Source: Desmodus rotundus (lineage: Eukaryota > Chordata > Mammalia > Chiroptera > Phyllostomidae). Taken from it: a stretch of DNA of 64,000 nucleotides. The DNA lies in contig NC_071398.1 of assembly GCF_022682495.2 (NCBI RefSeq), forward strand, positions 98,111,705-98,175,704. The letters run 5' to 3'. The translations under genes were made by a program, and so were the position numbers. The notes under the pieces were generated by a model. That model was not told the origin of the DNA. It searched no databases and saw only the letters and a list, made by a program, of their open reading frames with translations. Numbering within the stretch: position 1 is the first letter of the stretch; each line of letters begins with the position of its first letter. This document shows positions 50,280-61,578 of this stretch, piece by piece.

Positions 50280-51340
50280 CTCTGTGGCTCAGCTGCCGTT
50301 CCAATGCACGACTTTGGACTACGCGGCTCAGCCAATCAGCGCTGCGGAGAGGGGGACGTCACTGTCCAGAAAGTCCAAGGCCACAAGTCTTCCCTCCGCC
50401 CCGCCCCTTCGCTGTTTGTCAGACGCTACCGGGGCCATTTTAGATTCGGGCGGAAGTCAAATGAAAACCCGGGTTTAAAAGCCTGAATGTTACAGTCCAG
50501 GCGAGGCTGAGCGTTCCGCCCAGTTGGTGAAAGAGGGGACCTCTTCACAACCCACCAGACCACTGGGAGCGGTGGCTGGACCGCAAGGTGGGCACCGGCG
50601 CCCGCACTCAAGATGGCCCCGGCCGGAGAGTCCCCTGGGTGGCCCCTCTAGCTCGGTTCCGGGTTCGTGCACCTCGGTGGTGGCTTTGGAGGGCAGCAGG
50701 CTGGCATTCTGTCCGGCTTCCGGACCCGTCTCTATGGTGGCGGAGGGACCAGACCCCCTAAGGCTGTCGGTGTAGTGGCCAGACCCTCCCGGGGGAGGCC
50801 AGGGGTGGTTGGTGTCAACAGGGGGTGAAGAGGAGACCGGAGCCAAGACCCTCGTCCGCCTCCTGCCGCCCTCCGGCAGGTAACAGGGAGCCGAGTCCCC
50901 GTCCGTGCGGCCGGGGCGCCGGGAGGGAGGGGGGCTGGCGGTGGGCGCGCGCGCGGCTCGCGGGTCCGCGCTTAGGGGGCGAGCTCGGCGCGGCGCCGCG
51001 GCCGGCTGAGCCCGGCCCGCTGCCTCCCGGGCGCCTTCTCCGAGGGGCTGGCGGGGGACCCGGCCCGGGGCGGCGCTGACGGCCTGGCGCTCGAAGGAAG
51101 CCGCGGGGCTGGGCCTCATGGTCAGGTGCGGCAGGTAAGGGGCAACCCAGCAACATCGCTGCCACACTTCCTCCCTGAGTGCCCGAGTGGCCTCCGCAGG
51201 ACCTCATGGCCTGTGGTCCCGAGGACGGGGTGGGCGGTGTCGCCGAGCCGGGGACCCCAGTGTCGCGCAGCTCGGAACGCCGCCTTCATCCTGGATGCTA
51301 GAGCGGGGCCGGCTCCAGAGGAGCAGCTGCTGGCTTCTCT
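50280..51340 (+). promoter_or_regulatory. SCYL3: SCYL3 CpG-island promoter
   Basis: A dense CpG cluster begins near 50300 and peaks at 50820-51110. Likely factor sites are NF-Y CCAAT in GCCAATCAGC (50331-50340), a CRE-like GACGTCAC (50355-50362), Sp1-type CCGCCCCGCCCC near 50397-50408, a YY1-type GGCCATTTTA (50433-50442), ETS-type CGGAAGT (50451-50457) and another YY1-type CAAGATGGC (50609-50617). There is no obvious TATA box. This is the pattern of a housekeeping promoter firing toward the + strand; the start is probably around 50460-50530. Confidence 0.75.
50480..50879 (+). other. SCYL3: Possible SCYL3 noncoding first exon
   Basis: The coding start lies in a later exon, so a noncoding first exon should sit in the CpG island. 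The best donor is CGGCAG|GTAACA at 50879/50880. Alternatives are CGCAAG|GTGGGC near 50586 and GGCAG|GTAAGG near 51133. Both the start and the chosen donor are inferred. Confidence 0.45.
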
Positions 51341-54300
51341 GCGACTTGCTTTGTATTTAGAATAAAGGTGGAACATCTGTAGGAAACTGCTTGAACGCAG
51401 AAGCGCCCTGAATGCTGGAACCGCTGCCACCGCTGGTCTTGGCACTCGTGTGCAGCCAGCCCCACGTCACGCCCCTCTCTTGGCTGAAGTCAGATTCCGT
51501 GTTGGGTCCATAATGTGTCGTGATCCCCTGGCACGGCCAACCCGAGCTCCATGCGGGGACATACACCTGAAACAGACCGAAGCAAAGGACCCCAAGGAGC
51601 ATTATCACCAGATAATGAGACACCAGGCCTTCCAGGCGACCTTTGAACGCACCACGCTCGCCTTGGGCGCTTCGGAGCTGCGGGAACCCACCGGAACGGG
51701 AACCGTCATCAGGACCAAGATCATGGAGGCAAATTGCTGTGGACTGAGCAGAGGGAGAGACGTTCGTTCCCCCAGGACACGGGGGTTCTCAGTTCAGGGA
51801 GTTGCCCAGTGACCCAGACCAGGCCCAGAAACTTGGGGTGCTGCCCAAGAAAGCCAAGAGATGGAGGGCCGTGGGCAAACACATTTCTAAACACAAGACG
51901 GTGTTCAAGTCAGGAACTCCGAACGGTTCGCTGTGGGCTAGAGAAGCAGGTCCTGCAGCCCACCCGTGCTCACAGCCCCACCTCAGTGTCCCCCTTCTAC
52001 CTTCTAGTGACTCATTTCAAAGCCACAAGATTGCAGGTTTTCCCCTGCACACCTCAAAAAAAGAAAGAGCATTTGGGAAATGCAAGTGTTACCGTTTATC
52101 GGTCTTACATTTCAGTAAGTCCATTTTAGCCCAATTACCGTTTTTAAAGTGCTGCTTATAGCAACAGTTTTAGTGCCTCTTAGGGTACAGTTGCGTGAAG
52201 GGAAGAATCAAGAATTTCTGCTTTTAAGACATTTTCAAATTGCAATCAACAGCACATCTTTTTATTTTCCCCCTAATAAAGTTTGCCCCGGGCATAGGAT
52301 AGAACCTTTCTGTGGACATTCATCAAGCTTCCCCAAAACGGCATCTTTCTCGTGTTCTCTTAGGGCCTGAGACCCAAAATGCACACTGCTAAGAAAAGTG
52401 ACCAGTTTTAACCTCTTGCTAAAAAGCTTTCATAACCCTAAGCTGTTATTTATCTTGTGGGGCAATTCATAATGTTAACTTGAAGGTCAGTGGATGTTGT
52501 AAGGCCCAGTCTTGCCACAAGGAAGCCCTCCGCTGTTCAGAAATGACTAAAGGCTCGGCCAGAGCACTGCTCCTGAATCCCGGGGACTCCTATTAAAACT
52601 GAATAAACAGCCTGAGCTTCTGCCAGGCAGGTTTTCATTTTCCCGTTGATTTTTCGCAATGCAACGCGGTCCTTTGTGGCTGGGAGAGTTAGGCCAGCCT
52701 CAGAGAGACGCTTCCAAACAACACTTACCGAACTCATTCCTCTAGTCCAACTGGTTTGGCGGACTGGAGGTGTTGAGAGAGGGACAGAGGCTTGTGCTTA
52801 GGAAATGGCAGTCGGTTTCACAGAGCACAGCCCCGCTGAGCTCCCGAGTGTCCCTGAGGCCCCCCATATGGACAGGGGTGGCCAGGGCAGGGGGAATGCT
52901 TTTGGGGCTGGAGGGCAGTAACGTGCCCTGACGATGCCTGAAGCTCTGCTCCTGATGCCCCCTGGCTTTCTCTGGGCTTGCCGAGCGCCCACCTCCGCCC
53001 GGCTTTGGCCGGTTACAGCCCCAACCCAGCCCCATGGCACCCCTTTACCTGCTGGTGGTCAAAGACACCTCTTGGTCAGATTCCTGGGGAGACAGCCAGG
53101 CCACGGGTCCTGGAGACGCCTGATGTGCAGAGACTGCCCTTAGGCGCTGGGTAGCCAACTGACCCCTTCACTGTGTCCAAGAAGAAGAGAGCAAGATCCA
53201 AGCGCCGACCCCTTCCCTCCCTGCACAGTGGGGTGGGATGGTCACAGGCTGGGCAGGTGCCACGCCTGCTTGGAGTAGGGGAGTCACTGTGGTTTCTTTT
53301 CTCTGTGGTGCCACAGACACTCGCATTTTCTTTGTGGTCCCCTCAGAGTAGAGACACGTGGCTTTTTTAATGGTTTTTAACTTTTCTGTCCTTAAAGACA
53401 CATTGCTAAGTGAGTAGGAGCCCAGCAGATTTGTTACGGAGCTGACTTCCTCCTTATTCCCAGAACTGCTCTTGGATTTTGAGAGACTGACCCCGTGGTG
53501 GCCAGCGCTAGTCCTCATCCCTGTGTCCTTAGGCCATGGTGCGTGCGTCTGGAGCAGCATCGCACACTCTGATGGCACAGGAGGTGCTGCGGGGCACTTG
53601 GCCCGTGTGAGAAGAAGGCCAGCGAGGGTCTGTGTATAACAGGTACCCAGAGGGTGCAGATTTTACAGTAGAAATTTGAGCGGCCCACGTAGAGTGTTAG
53701 GCCTTGTTATCTAAATTGCGGCAAAGCCAGAACTGAAGTCTGCCACTTAGTTTTAGGCGTGTTGTTTGGCCTGTGCCGTCTTAAAAAAAACGTGAGCCAA
53801 CCCATAAGGATATTTCCACGTAAGTATTGAGGCCCTTCTGACCCATGGTGCGACCTGGCTCCTCGGGGCCGTTGGTCCTGGTCGGGGCCAGGTCCTGTGT
53901 CCACCCAGTGGCCCCGTGCTGGCCTGCCTGTGGGCTACAGGGCGGCGCCGGGTGACCGGGCGAGCCATGTCCCTGTTAGCAAGAAGGTCTGGACGGGGCA
54001 GGTACATCGTGCACGTCTGTGAGCGAGGGGGTCACCCCAGACCTGACACCCCGAGCAGAGCTCTGCCAGCTCGTCTGTGTGTCCGTGAGTCTGTGAGTCC
54101 ATGCCTGCGGATACAGGGACAGGCATGTGATCTAGGTTTCTTCTTAAAACACCTTGAGTGAAGCGTGACTGATGCGCAGTAAAGTGAACATACCAGACGT
54201 TCTGCAGGTGTTGGCGCTTGTAGTCCCCCATCACCCTAACTGTTGTAATCGAGAAGTGAGTGTGCCTGTTGCCCCCAGAGGTCCCTTCTCCCCCTTTGCC

Positions 54301-54989
54301 ACCTTTCCCCTCCCGGCTCGCTGACTGGGCCCAGGCCGGGCAGCCCCAGTCGGTTCTGCGCCATCGAGAGTAGTTTGTGTCTTCTAGGGTCTCACGTGTG
54401 TGGGGTTTGTTTTAGCACCGAGATCACGCAGTTGTGCATTTTCCGAGTATCAGCAGGAAGAGCCAGAGGCCGCCCTGCTGCTACGCTGCTTGTCACCTGC
54501 ACCCAGTGAGTTGTCCGTGTCCTGTCCCAGCTCTCCCCTGGGCTTTACTTGGCCTCTCGGAGCGCCCACTTGTTACCACTGCTGTCAGAGACGGTCTGCA
54601 GTTTGTGTTGTCACCTCTGTAAGTCAAGTTCAGACAGGGAAGTTTCAGTCCTGATGGAGTTTGCAGCCCTGTCCCCTGCGAGCGGCCGTGCAAGTGGCTT
54701 AGGGGAGCGTGAGGGACCTGAGTCTGCGGTGCCGTCACCCACCCTGACCGCGCAGGGGCTGGCTGGGGTCGGAGGGCAGCCACCACGAGGCCTGGACCGG
54801 GGCCGCGTGCACTGTCTAGAGCTCTCAGCTGCTCCTCGATGGCGTCGCGGGCGCCTCACTGTGACTTTGCCTTTTCACTGCCAGGTGGCCTCGGTCGTGG
54901 CAGCACCTGGCAGGTTGGCCTGGCGCTCCTGGGTCCTCGCCTCGTGTGCAGAGACTTGAAGTTTGACTGTGTTCTCTGTTTTCTTTCAG
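50880..54989 (+). other. SCYL3: SCYL3 intron 1
   Basis: GC-rich intron ending at acceptor TTTCTTTCAG (to 54989). It includes the unexplained doubly open stretch at 51357-51812 and an A/T-richer part at 52010-52470 holding an AATAAA near 52275. The many open frames from 52700 to 54900 look like chance in GC-rich DNA. Confidence 0.65.
51357..51812. other. Unidentified stretch open on both strands
   Basis: The + strand frame 51450-51812 (120 codons) includes EAKDPKEHYHQIMRHQAFQ. The minus strand is open from within this region to 51357 and includes a hydrophobic run SHYLVIMLLGVLCFGLF, resembling a membrane segment. I recognise neither. It could be a processed relic, an alternative SCYL3 5' exon, an antisense transcript, or chance in GC-rich DNA. 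The hydrophobic run alone does not show that it is coding. Confidence 0.25.
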
Positions 54990-55199
54990 GCCGTGGCTTT
55001 GGGGAGGGGCTGCACGCCGCCCCCCGCCCGAGGGATGGGAGCAGAGAGCAGCGCCCTGCAGAGCTGTGCGCTGAAGGGGCCCCCGGTCACCCTGCCCTCC
55101 GGGCTCGCCGTGTTCCCCGCCGAGCTGCAGGATGGCCGAGTCGCGTCGGTCTTCGTGTACAAGAGGGAGAACGAGGACAAGGTCAACAAGGCCGCCAAG
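54990..55199 (+). CDS. SCYL3: SCYL3 first coding exon
   Basis: Spliced from AG at 54988-54989; translation starts at ATG 55035 (GGGATGG context) and gives residues 1-55, ending at donor AAG|GTCCGT. SCYL3 (PACE-1) is a SCY1-like pseudokinase that binds ezrin and is found at the Golgi and leading edge. The N-terminus MGAESSAL has Gly2 and Ser6, a good N-myristoylation pattern, as known for PACE-1. The kinase glycine loop is degenerate. Lys43 in [11 protein letters not shown] sits where the VAIK lysine would be. I chose this ATG because it keeps the myristoylation start and matches the family N-terminus. Confidence 0.95.
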
Positions 55200-56646
55200 G
55201 TCCGTGGGGTGACCCCCCGAGCAGTTAGTGCTTTTTACTAAGAAAAATGCGAAGTGAATGAAGGCTGAGGGAGAGGGGGCACAGGAGTGGTGTTTTTATT
55301 CATGGCCTTTGAAAACCTGGTTGTCCTGACTTCCTGGGAGGACGCCCAACTGGCTTGACTTGGTCCGGGACCACAGGGCCAGTCAGCAAGCGTCACCGCA
55401 TAGGGGTGGCGCTCCTCATCCGCTGCCACTCAGCAGTGAGAGGGTGGCCAGGGGCCTCGGCATGGCTGGTGTGGACAAGGAGAGGCCAGGTGCTCCAGTG
55501 GCGACAGCATGGCTTCATAGCACGGTGACGGTGGCCTGCAGATGAAGTGTTTCAGGGACTGTAGCCCTGGCTTTTCTTCTCCCAAGGCTCCGCCGTGCCG
55601 CGGTCGTGTACAGACAGGATGTGCGTCCACCCTCGTGTCCGGGGTGCGGCCTGGGAGGAGGAGGCACACTTCTCCCTGAAGCGTCTTGCTCTCTAGCTGA
55701 GGCCCCTGGCTTTCGTGTTGTTTCTTGAACAGCCTGAAGTGATGGCTGTCTTCCCCTCTAAGAACCTGCAAGTGAATTCGGGCTGCAGATAAGGGCCCCG
55801 CTCTGTATAGTTTTCAGAGGGAAATAGCAAGTCAGGAAGAGCGGTCACAAACAGTGAAGCCCCTCCGCATACCTCTGCACCCCTGAGTCATAATGGACCC
55901 CCGAGAAGCAGGCCTCGCTTGCGGTCAGCACTAGGTCTCCACTCCTCGTGGGCCGGCCGCGTCCTGCCCGGTCGCCCAGTGCAGCCCCGGGAGAGGGCCT
56001 TGCTCAGGCTCCTCCACAGACCGCAGGGGCACAGGGTTAAAAAATAAAGAAGGGAAAGGAAACTCCTTCGTTAATCAGATGAGCGTTAGCGGACTGTCTC
56101 TCGGCCCGCACGGAACCAGGTGGGCTTCCTCCCACCCTGTGCGGCCCAAGCTCTAGAAGGAGAACGGGAGAAGGAGCACAAACCCAGAGGACAACGATGG
56201 GCCCTAGGACAGAGAAGCCAAATGGGGACTTTTTCCTGGAGGCAGCAGTGAAGGAGACTCCCCTCGGGGGTGTCTCTTCCCCAAATGTTGACCCGCCCCC
56301 GGGAGTTGGCCTAAGCAGGCCAACTGCTTACTGTCTACTTTGCGGTGCTCTCAGGTAGCGGTCTGGGCACTTGGTGCGGAGTTCTGAGTGGCCGTGGGGC
56401 CGTCCGGCTGCCCGGCTGCCGAGCTCCCACCGCCCTGGTGGAGCCGGTCGGCCCTGTAGTGTCTGCCACGCCAACTAGTCACAGAGTCTCCTTTGCCTTA
56501 TTGGAAGTTTGGGGGGGGTGGCGCTGGGAGGCTGGGAGGGGCCTTGAATGCAAGTTTACACGTTCTGACTTTCTGGGACTCATGTGAAACTGGAGTGAGT
56601 GTGGTTTTGAGGCACTAACTTGGGGCCCTTCTGTCTGTTCTGGAAG
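55200..56646 (+). other. SCYL3: SCYL3 intron
   Basis: GT at 55200, AG at 56645-56646. GC-rich; no gene or clear repeat recognised. Confidence 0.85.
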
Positions 56647-56832
56647 CACTTGAAGACCCTCCGTCACCCGTGCTTGCTGAGGTTCTTATCCTGCTCGGTG
56701 CAGGCGGACGGCATTCATCTGGTCACCGAGCGGGTGCAGCCTCTAGAGGGGGCCTTGGCCACGCTGTCCTCCGCCGAGGTCTGCGCGGGGATCTACGACA
56801 TCCTGCTGGCTCTGATCTTCCTTCACGACCGA
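56647..56832 (+). CDS. SCYL3: SCYL3 coding exon (residues 56-117)
   Basis: Exactly 62 codons in phase 0, between acceptor TGGAAG and donor CGA|GTGAGT. It begins [16 protein letters not shown] and ends [14 protein letters not shown]. This is the end of the kinase-like N-lobe and the start of the C-lobe. [14 protein letters not shown] lies at the hinge, and the [10 protein letters not shown] helix precedes the would-be catalytic loop. The 267-codon open frame that overlaps it in another frame (56670-57473) is a shadow. Confidence 0.95.
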
Positions 56833-58642
56833 GTGAGTGCCCAGACGCAGGGGCTGGGGGTGGGAGTGGGGGCGGGGGCTGTAAATTCTGCTGCGTTCAG
56901 ACATTGAAAGTTCCTGTCCACACTGGAAAGCGCCCCACCCCGGTGGGGGGGTGGTCTGAGGAGTCGGGCAGGGAGCCCCACTTCGGGGCGGTTAGAGGCT
57001 TTACTTCGGTTTACTGGGCTGCCTCCAGTTTGCGTGAGTCTGTACGGAAAGACTTAGGTGAGCGCAGCCACAGCGACACTTGTCACAGGGACAGAAGGCT
57101 GAGTGTCGGCACCGTTGTGGACCGAAGATCCTCTTCTTTTTCAGTAGTTTGTCCCATTTTCGATTTTGAAGGAACGATTGTTAGAAAGAGGCAGTTTTAC
57201 ACATCTCTTCCCATTCGAGCAGGTGGTACCACTGAGACACCCTCTCCATCCTGTGGATGCTTGCCCTTGGGGACGGAGGGGTCCTTCCCGCGTCCCACTG
57301 GGCCGTGGCTGGCTGGGGTGAGGGAGCGCTGTTGCTCAGAGGGGTCACACCCCGCAGTGGGGCCTGTGGCGCCCCGAGGGCAGACCACCAGTGAGAGGTT
57401 GGAAACTGGCATTCGACTCGACACAACTGTGTGTTTTAAAAATGTTTCTGTTGATGGGAGACAAACTCTCTAAACATCGCTTTGGATTTATTCTCTCTTA
57501 AGAGTGTGTCTGAGGTGCACGTGGGAGAATTAATGATGCTTCGCTGTGGGGGACGTTTCCCTTGATGGAGAAAGTGGGGAAAGTTCGAACAGTGTGGCGG
57601 ACGCACAGGGAACGGCGCCCTCGGCCGTCTGGGCAGGCAGTGTCCTGACTTGGCCGGGGCTCGGCTGCTGGTCCAGAGGGCTCTGTGTGCAGCAGAGCGG
57701 GCTCTCCCCCGGCGCAGACAGGCCTCCCGCACCGTTCTACACCTGCCCTCATACCCTGCTATGTTCTGTGTAAAAACACACACATTTGCTCTATGGTAAA
57801 ATATTTAAAATGCACTTGTCTACTGGAATGACTCCTGGTTTGGAAAAGAAAACGTACACGTCCACCCTGTTCTCATTTTCTTCTTCCCTCGCACTTAGCT
57901 GACTAAGCAGTTTCAGTTTTGAATTTGGCTGCTCTGGTCTGTGAAATTGCTGGTCGTCCTTCCCCTTCAGCCCCCTTTTGCTTGGGCAGTTTGTTCAATG
58001 CCTGCTAGGCAGGATTTCGGTGACGGGGGCCTGGGGTCGCGGTGGAATGTGAGCAGGAAAGAACGGAGGAGAAAATTAACTCGGGAAGCGATGGGAACAG
58101 GGGAGCGTGATCTTTAACCCAGTGGAGGTCGCAGCTGATCTGCGAGGTGCAAACTCTGTTCTGGAACATTGTTACGTGTTCCGGGTGCGTAGGTTCAAGG
58201 TCATGACGAGCTTGAACGTTATGGCTGAACAGTCAGATACAAACGTATGCACCCGATACATATGTAACAATATTTAAGAGAAGAGTTTGCTTTTACCTCT
58301 CAGATCAGCCATGCCCTCCACAGGGTTAAAGGCCGGAAGCAAATGGATAGGTTCCAAAGGTCAGTGAGTTTCTGCTTATGCACCTGTGGGCACGGGGTGT
58401 ACGGTGACAGGCCTTGCCGGGCGGGGGGAGATGACAGCGGCCTTCCCGTGGCGTCTTCCGCCCTTCGAAGCGCAGGGCTGGAGCGGCCCCTCCAGCTCGT
58501 CCCTGCTCAACACCGGACTTCCGTGTAGTGTGCCGGCATGGGAGGACGTGCCAGGCCTCTTGTTCGCTGATGAGTGTTTGGTTTTCTGCGACTTCAACCT
58601 TAAAAATTGGAGGGCGGACTTCTTCCTGTTTCTTTCTTCCAG
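56833..58642 (+). other. SCYL3: SCYL3 intron
   Basis: GT at 56833, acceptor TTTCTTCCAG to 58642. No gene or clear repeat recognised. Confidence 0.85.
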
Positions 58643-58756
58643 GGACACCTCACACACAACAACATCTGCATGTCGTCGGTGTTTGTGAGTGAGGACGGGC
58701 ACTGGAAGCTGGGAGGGATGGAGACCGTCTGCCAGGTGCCCCAAGCCACCCCGGAG
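58643..58756 (+). CDS. SCYL3: SCYL3 coding exon (residues 118-155)
   Basis: 38 codons in phase 0, [17 protein letters not shown] then [15 protein letters not shown], ending ATPE before donor GAG|GTAAGC. It covers the catalytic-loop and activation-loop region of a kinase fold, but the key residues are gone. Where active kinases have HRD the sequence reads THN (121-123), and where DFG would be it reads GGM (141-143). This fits a catalytically dead pseudokinase. Confidence 0.95.
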
Positions 58757-60397
58757 GTAAGCTGTGTGGGGCTCCCGGGGGCCTTCCCATTGGTGTTGGG
58801 GTGATCTTAACTTTGGAGACCCCACTGCTTTGTTGGTGCTCATCTTCCTGGAACTGTGGGGCTGATCCTTCCGCAGGCACTGGGGGCCGTTTATCCTCTG
58901 GTCCTCGTTTGCCAGCTGAGGACCCCGAGGCCGAGAGGTGGAAAGCCTGGGTCCGCTTTTCAGTTCAGGGCTCTCCTCCTGCTCCTGCGCTGGCGGTGCC
59001 ATGCCCTGTTGGGTTCTGCAACGACCCCTGTGCTTCAGCCTTCCTTACCAGGCGTGGATGCGTCTTACCTTGATCTTGTAGCTCCACCCATAATAGTGCT
59101 CGGCACCCAGTAGGGACTCAAGAAATGTTCACTGCACAGCTATCCAAGTCGTCTGGAGTCACACATTCTGTCCCAAGTCCTGGAAGTAGGACCCATACAT
59201 CTCAAATGCCCCCCTCTCCCCACGGGCTCTGTGGTGCCTGGGGCCCTTCGCGTAATCCTGTCGGACACAGAACTTGGGACCTCTGGGCTCTGTGTGGTTC
59301 CGTGTGTCCGCCACGGAGCCCGTTGCCACGAGACTCGCTGAGGGAAGAAAACTACCGCCACAGGAACCCCCACCCCATTCTCACTGCGGTTTCCCCGGGC
59401 TCACCCGCATGGCCTGTGTTTGATCACCACGGAGACGCTCCTCCAACCGCTATTTCTTCCCACCGTTGCTCTTGGACTCCCCTTGAGTTGCATTAGGCTC
59501 TCGGCATGCGGTTCTTTGTGGGTCATACTCCACACTCTTTCCCCCTGGGGCAGGTGGGCCCGTCTCCTCCCCAGCCCTCCCTGGGCTCCGCCGGCCGCTC
59601 CGCTCACTCACACTTGCTGAGCTCCACATGGAACATGTGGTCCTGTTCCACAGTGGCTCGCGGGGCCTCCGGCGTGTGGAATCCTTCACCCCTGTGTGGC
59701 CCTGTCGCTGGGAACAGGAGAGGAGCCCAAGTCTAAGATGAGCCCGTGCCCTCCACGAAGCCGTCCCCGCGTCCCCGCCACACCCTGGGCATGTGTTGCT
59801 GAAACTCGGGGTTTCGTGCTGGGCTGGGCACACCTGCGGGGCGGGGGTGGCTGCACTCCCTTCGTATTCCTAGTGCCCCGATGGTGTTTGGGACGTGTAA
59901 GCTCTCAGAAGGTAACCTTGATGTTAGCGCGAGAGTGTACCGATGTGGGCTTTGGCTCGGCAGCTTATGTGGCGGCAGGCCTTGAGACAGACCTGATGCG
60001 GTGAGGTCAGTGGTAGACTGGCCCTCTGCCAGAGAGGCCCTTCGCTCCTTCATGTCCCCGAGGCATGGGAGGGAGGGGTCCGAATTCCCACGTAGGGCGT
60101 CGGATGCCCCGGTGCCTCTGGACAGTGAGGGGTCTGTCCGGCCAGCTGCAGGGGACGGGGAGGGGACCAACACTTACCTCCCGCTGAAGCCTTGCTCTGC
60201 GCCAGGCCTGCCTTTACCTTTCGCTAGGAAGGTTTTTAATGCGTGTATTTGACGTGTGGCGGTGGTGTGATGTGTGGCGCGTGTGAGACGGCGCTTCCTG
60301 GCTACATCTCCGTTGCCGGCCACCTTTGTGACTCGCTGGCAGAGGCTGGGCCGCTAAACGCCAGAGTGAGCCCTCCCTCCCTTTGTCCCCTCTGCAG
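58757..60397 (+). other. SCYL3: SCYL3 intron
   Basis: GT at 58757, acceptor CTCTGCAG to 60397. Includes MIR/L2-like relics at about 58890-59130. Otherwise nothing recognised. Confidence 0.85.
58890..59130 (+). repeat. MIR/L2-like relics
   Basis: A MIR-like stretch (cgtttgccagctgaggaccc) is followed by an L2-type tail phrase (agtgctcggcacccagtagg, then gactcaagaaatgttcactg). Confidence 0.5.
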
Positions 60398-60454
60398 TTC
60401 CTGAGGAGCATCCAGACAGTCAGAGACCCGGCGTGTGTCCCTCCTGAAGAGACG
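60398..60454 (+). CDS. SCYL3: SCYL3 coding exon (residues 156-174)
   Basis: A 57-nt exon, 19 codons in phase 0, FLRSIQTVRDPACVPPEET, between acceptor CTGCAG and donor ACG|GTAAGA. It belongs to the degenerate activation segment. Too short to be seen as an open frame on its own; identified from family sequence and splice sites. The 281-codon minus-strand frame that covers it is a GC-driven shadow. Confidence 0.93.
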
Positions 60455-61475
60455 GTAAGATGACGCGTCGTTCTCTGCAGCCGAGCGTGAGACTTAAAAA
60501 CACTCTCCTGCCCCTCGTTCTGTGCTGAGCTACAGGGCCCCCAATTCCTCCGGCTCCGGGGGCTTCTGAGAGTCAGCACCACAGGGAGCCTTTTCTTGAC
60601 ATTCCGCTGACATTTGGTAGACACCTGGGACTCGTTTAAAGACGGAAGGACCTCAGTCTTGTGGAGTCTAAAGAACAAAATCAACAGACAAGCAAAACAA
60701 GCAGACGCGCAGATGTGGGGAACTGCCAGGGGGCGGGAGGGACGGGGGAGAAGAGACAGAAACCAGCACTTACAGAGCAGTCCCGGGGACGCAGAGCACA
60801 GGGACACCCTCCGTCCTCTCCTAATAACCGCGCACCGTGTCGGGTGGGTCCTGGGGACGGGGCGGGGCACCTGCCATGACATAGCTGAAAAGGAAGTGGA
60901 ATGAGACGGGGAGCGGGACGCCCGTGCGAACAGCGTGGGTGCTTCCTCCCATTCCTCCCGTTTCAGTGTCCACCCTTCGCTGGAACCCAGGGGGGCAGGG
61001 GGCAGCCCCCAGCCGTGGCTCTGCCAGTCCGGCTGTGAGTGGGGCCCCGAGACCCACATAGAGTGAGTGACGCCCCATCTGCGGTGCTGCTGGTAAAACG
61101 CTGGGTTTACCTGGAAGCTGAGAGCGGCTGCTCTCTCTCAACCTGTCTCAGAACCACTGCGAACCAACAGTCGACCCCAAAGACACGGCCAGCGTGCTCT
61201 GCAGGAGGCACAGGCCAGGCCGGAAAGAGACGTAGGCCTGGAAGTACATCAGTTCACCCGGGCCAGTGCTGGTGTTTTTCTGACAGCACGTGGGGTTTTG
61301 AATCAGTTTAAGGGTCTTAACTAGCACTTGAGGAAACGAGACAAAAAACAGAGCACTGTTGACTCTGGTTGCTGTCAGACCTGTTTTGAAAGCCACAGAC
61401 AGTAAGAGCCCGTAAATTGGAGTGAGGGAGCCTGTGGTCAGGTGCCCCGGCACTGACGGCCTCTCCTGCTTCCAG
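60455..61475 (+). other. SCYL3: SCYL3 intron
   Basis: GT at 60455, acceptor GCTTCCAG to 61475. No gene or clear repeat recognised. Confidence 0.85.
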
Positions 61476-61578
61476 GCTCCGGAGTTCGTGGCCCTGCCTG
61501 AGCCCCACGGTCACGCACGGGATGCCTATGCGTTTGGGAAGCTGGCGGAGAGGCTGCTCACAACCCTCAGTGGACAGG
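61476..61578 (+). CDS. SCYL3: SCYL3 coding exon (residues 175-208)
   Basis: 34 codons plus one base. It begins APEFVALPEPHGHARDAYAF, with the APE motif at 175-177 kept, and the DAYAFG at 190-195 stands in for the kinase subdomain IX DxWSxG motif. This shows the C-lobe fold is retained although catalysis is lost. Donor CAGG|GTGAGT. The extra G is completed by the next exon to a Val codon. Confidence 0.94.

Larger units (their letters stand above)
47271..50280. other. KIFAP3-SCYL3 intergenic spacer
   Basis: About 3 kb between the end of KIFAP3 and the SCYL3 CpG island. It contains a VES SINE (47623-47842), diverged MIR or L2-like sequence on either side (47390-47470, 47845-48060, 48180-48420), an hAT-like element (48864-49050) and a MIR-like trace near 50130-50220. 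No gene is visible. Confidence 0.75.

Noticed and set aside
50490..51167. 225-codon minus-strand open frame in the CpG island
   Set aside because: Pro-, Arg- and Ala-rich translation, as expected for chance frames in CpG-dense DNA.
56670..57473. 267-codon + strand open frame
   Set aside because: It overlaps an SCYL3 exon in a different frame and continues into the intron.
60214..61059. 281-codon minus-strand open frame
   Set aside because: It lies over an SCYL3 exon and its GC-rich introns, with biased composition and no recognisable protein.
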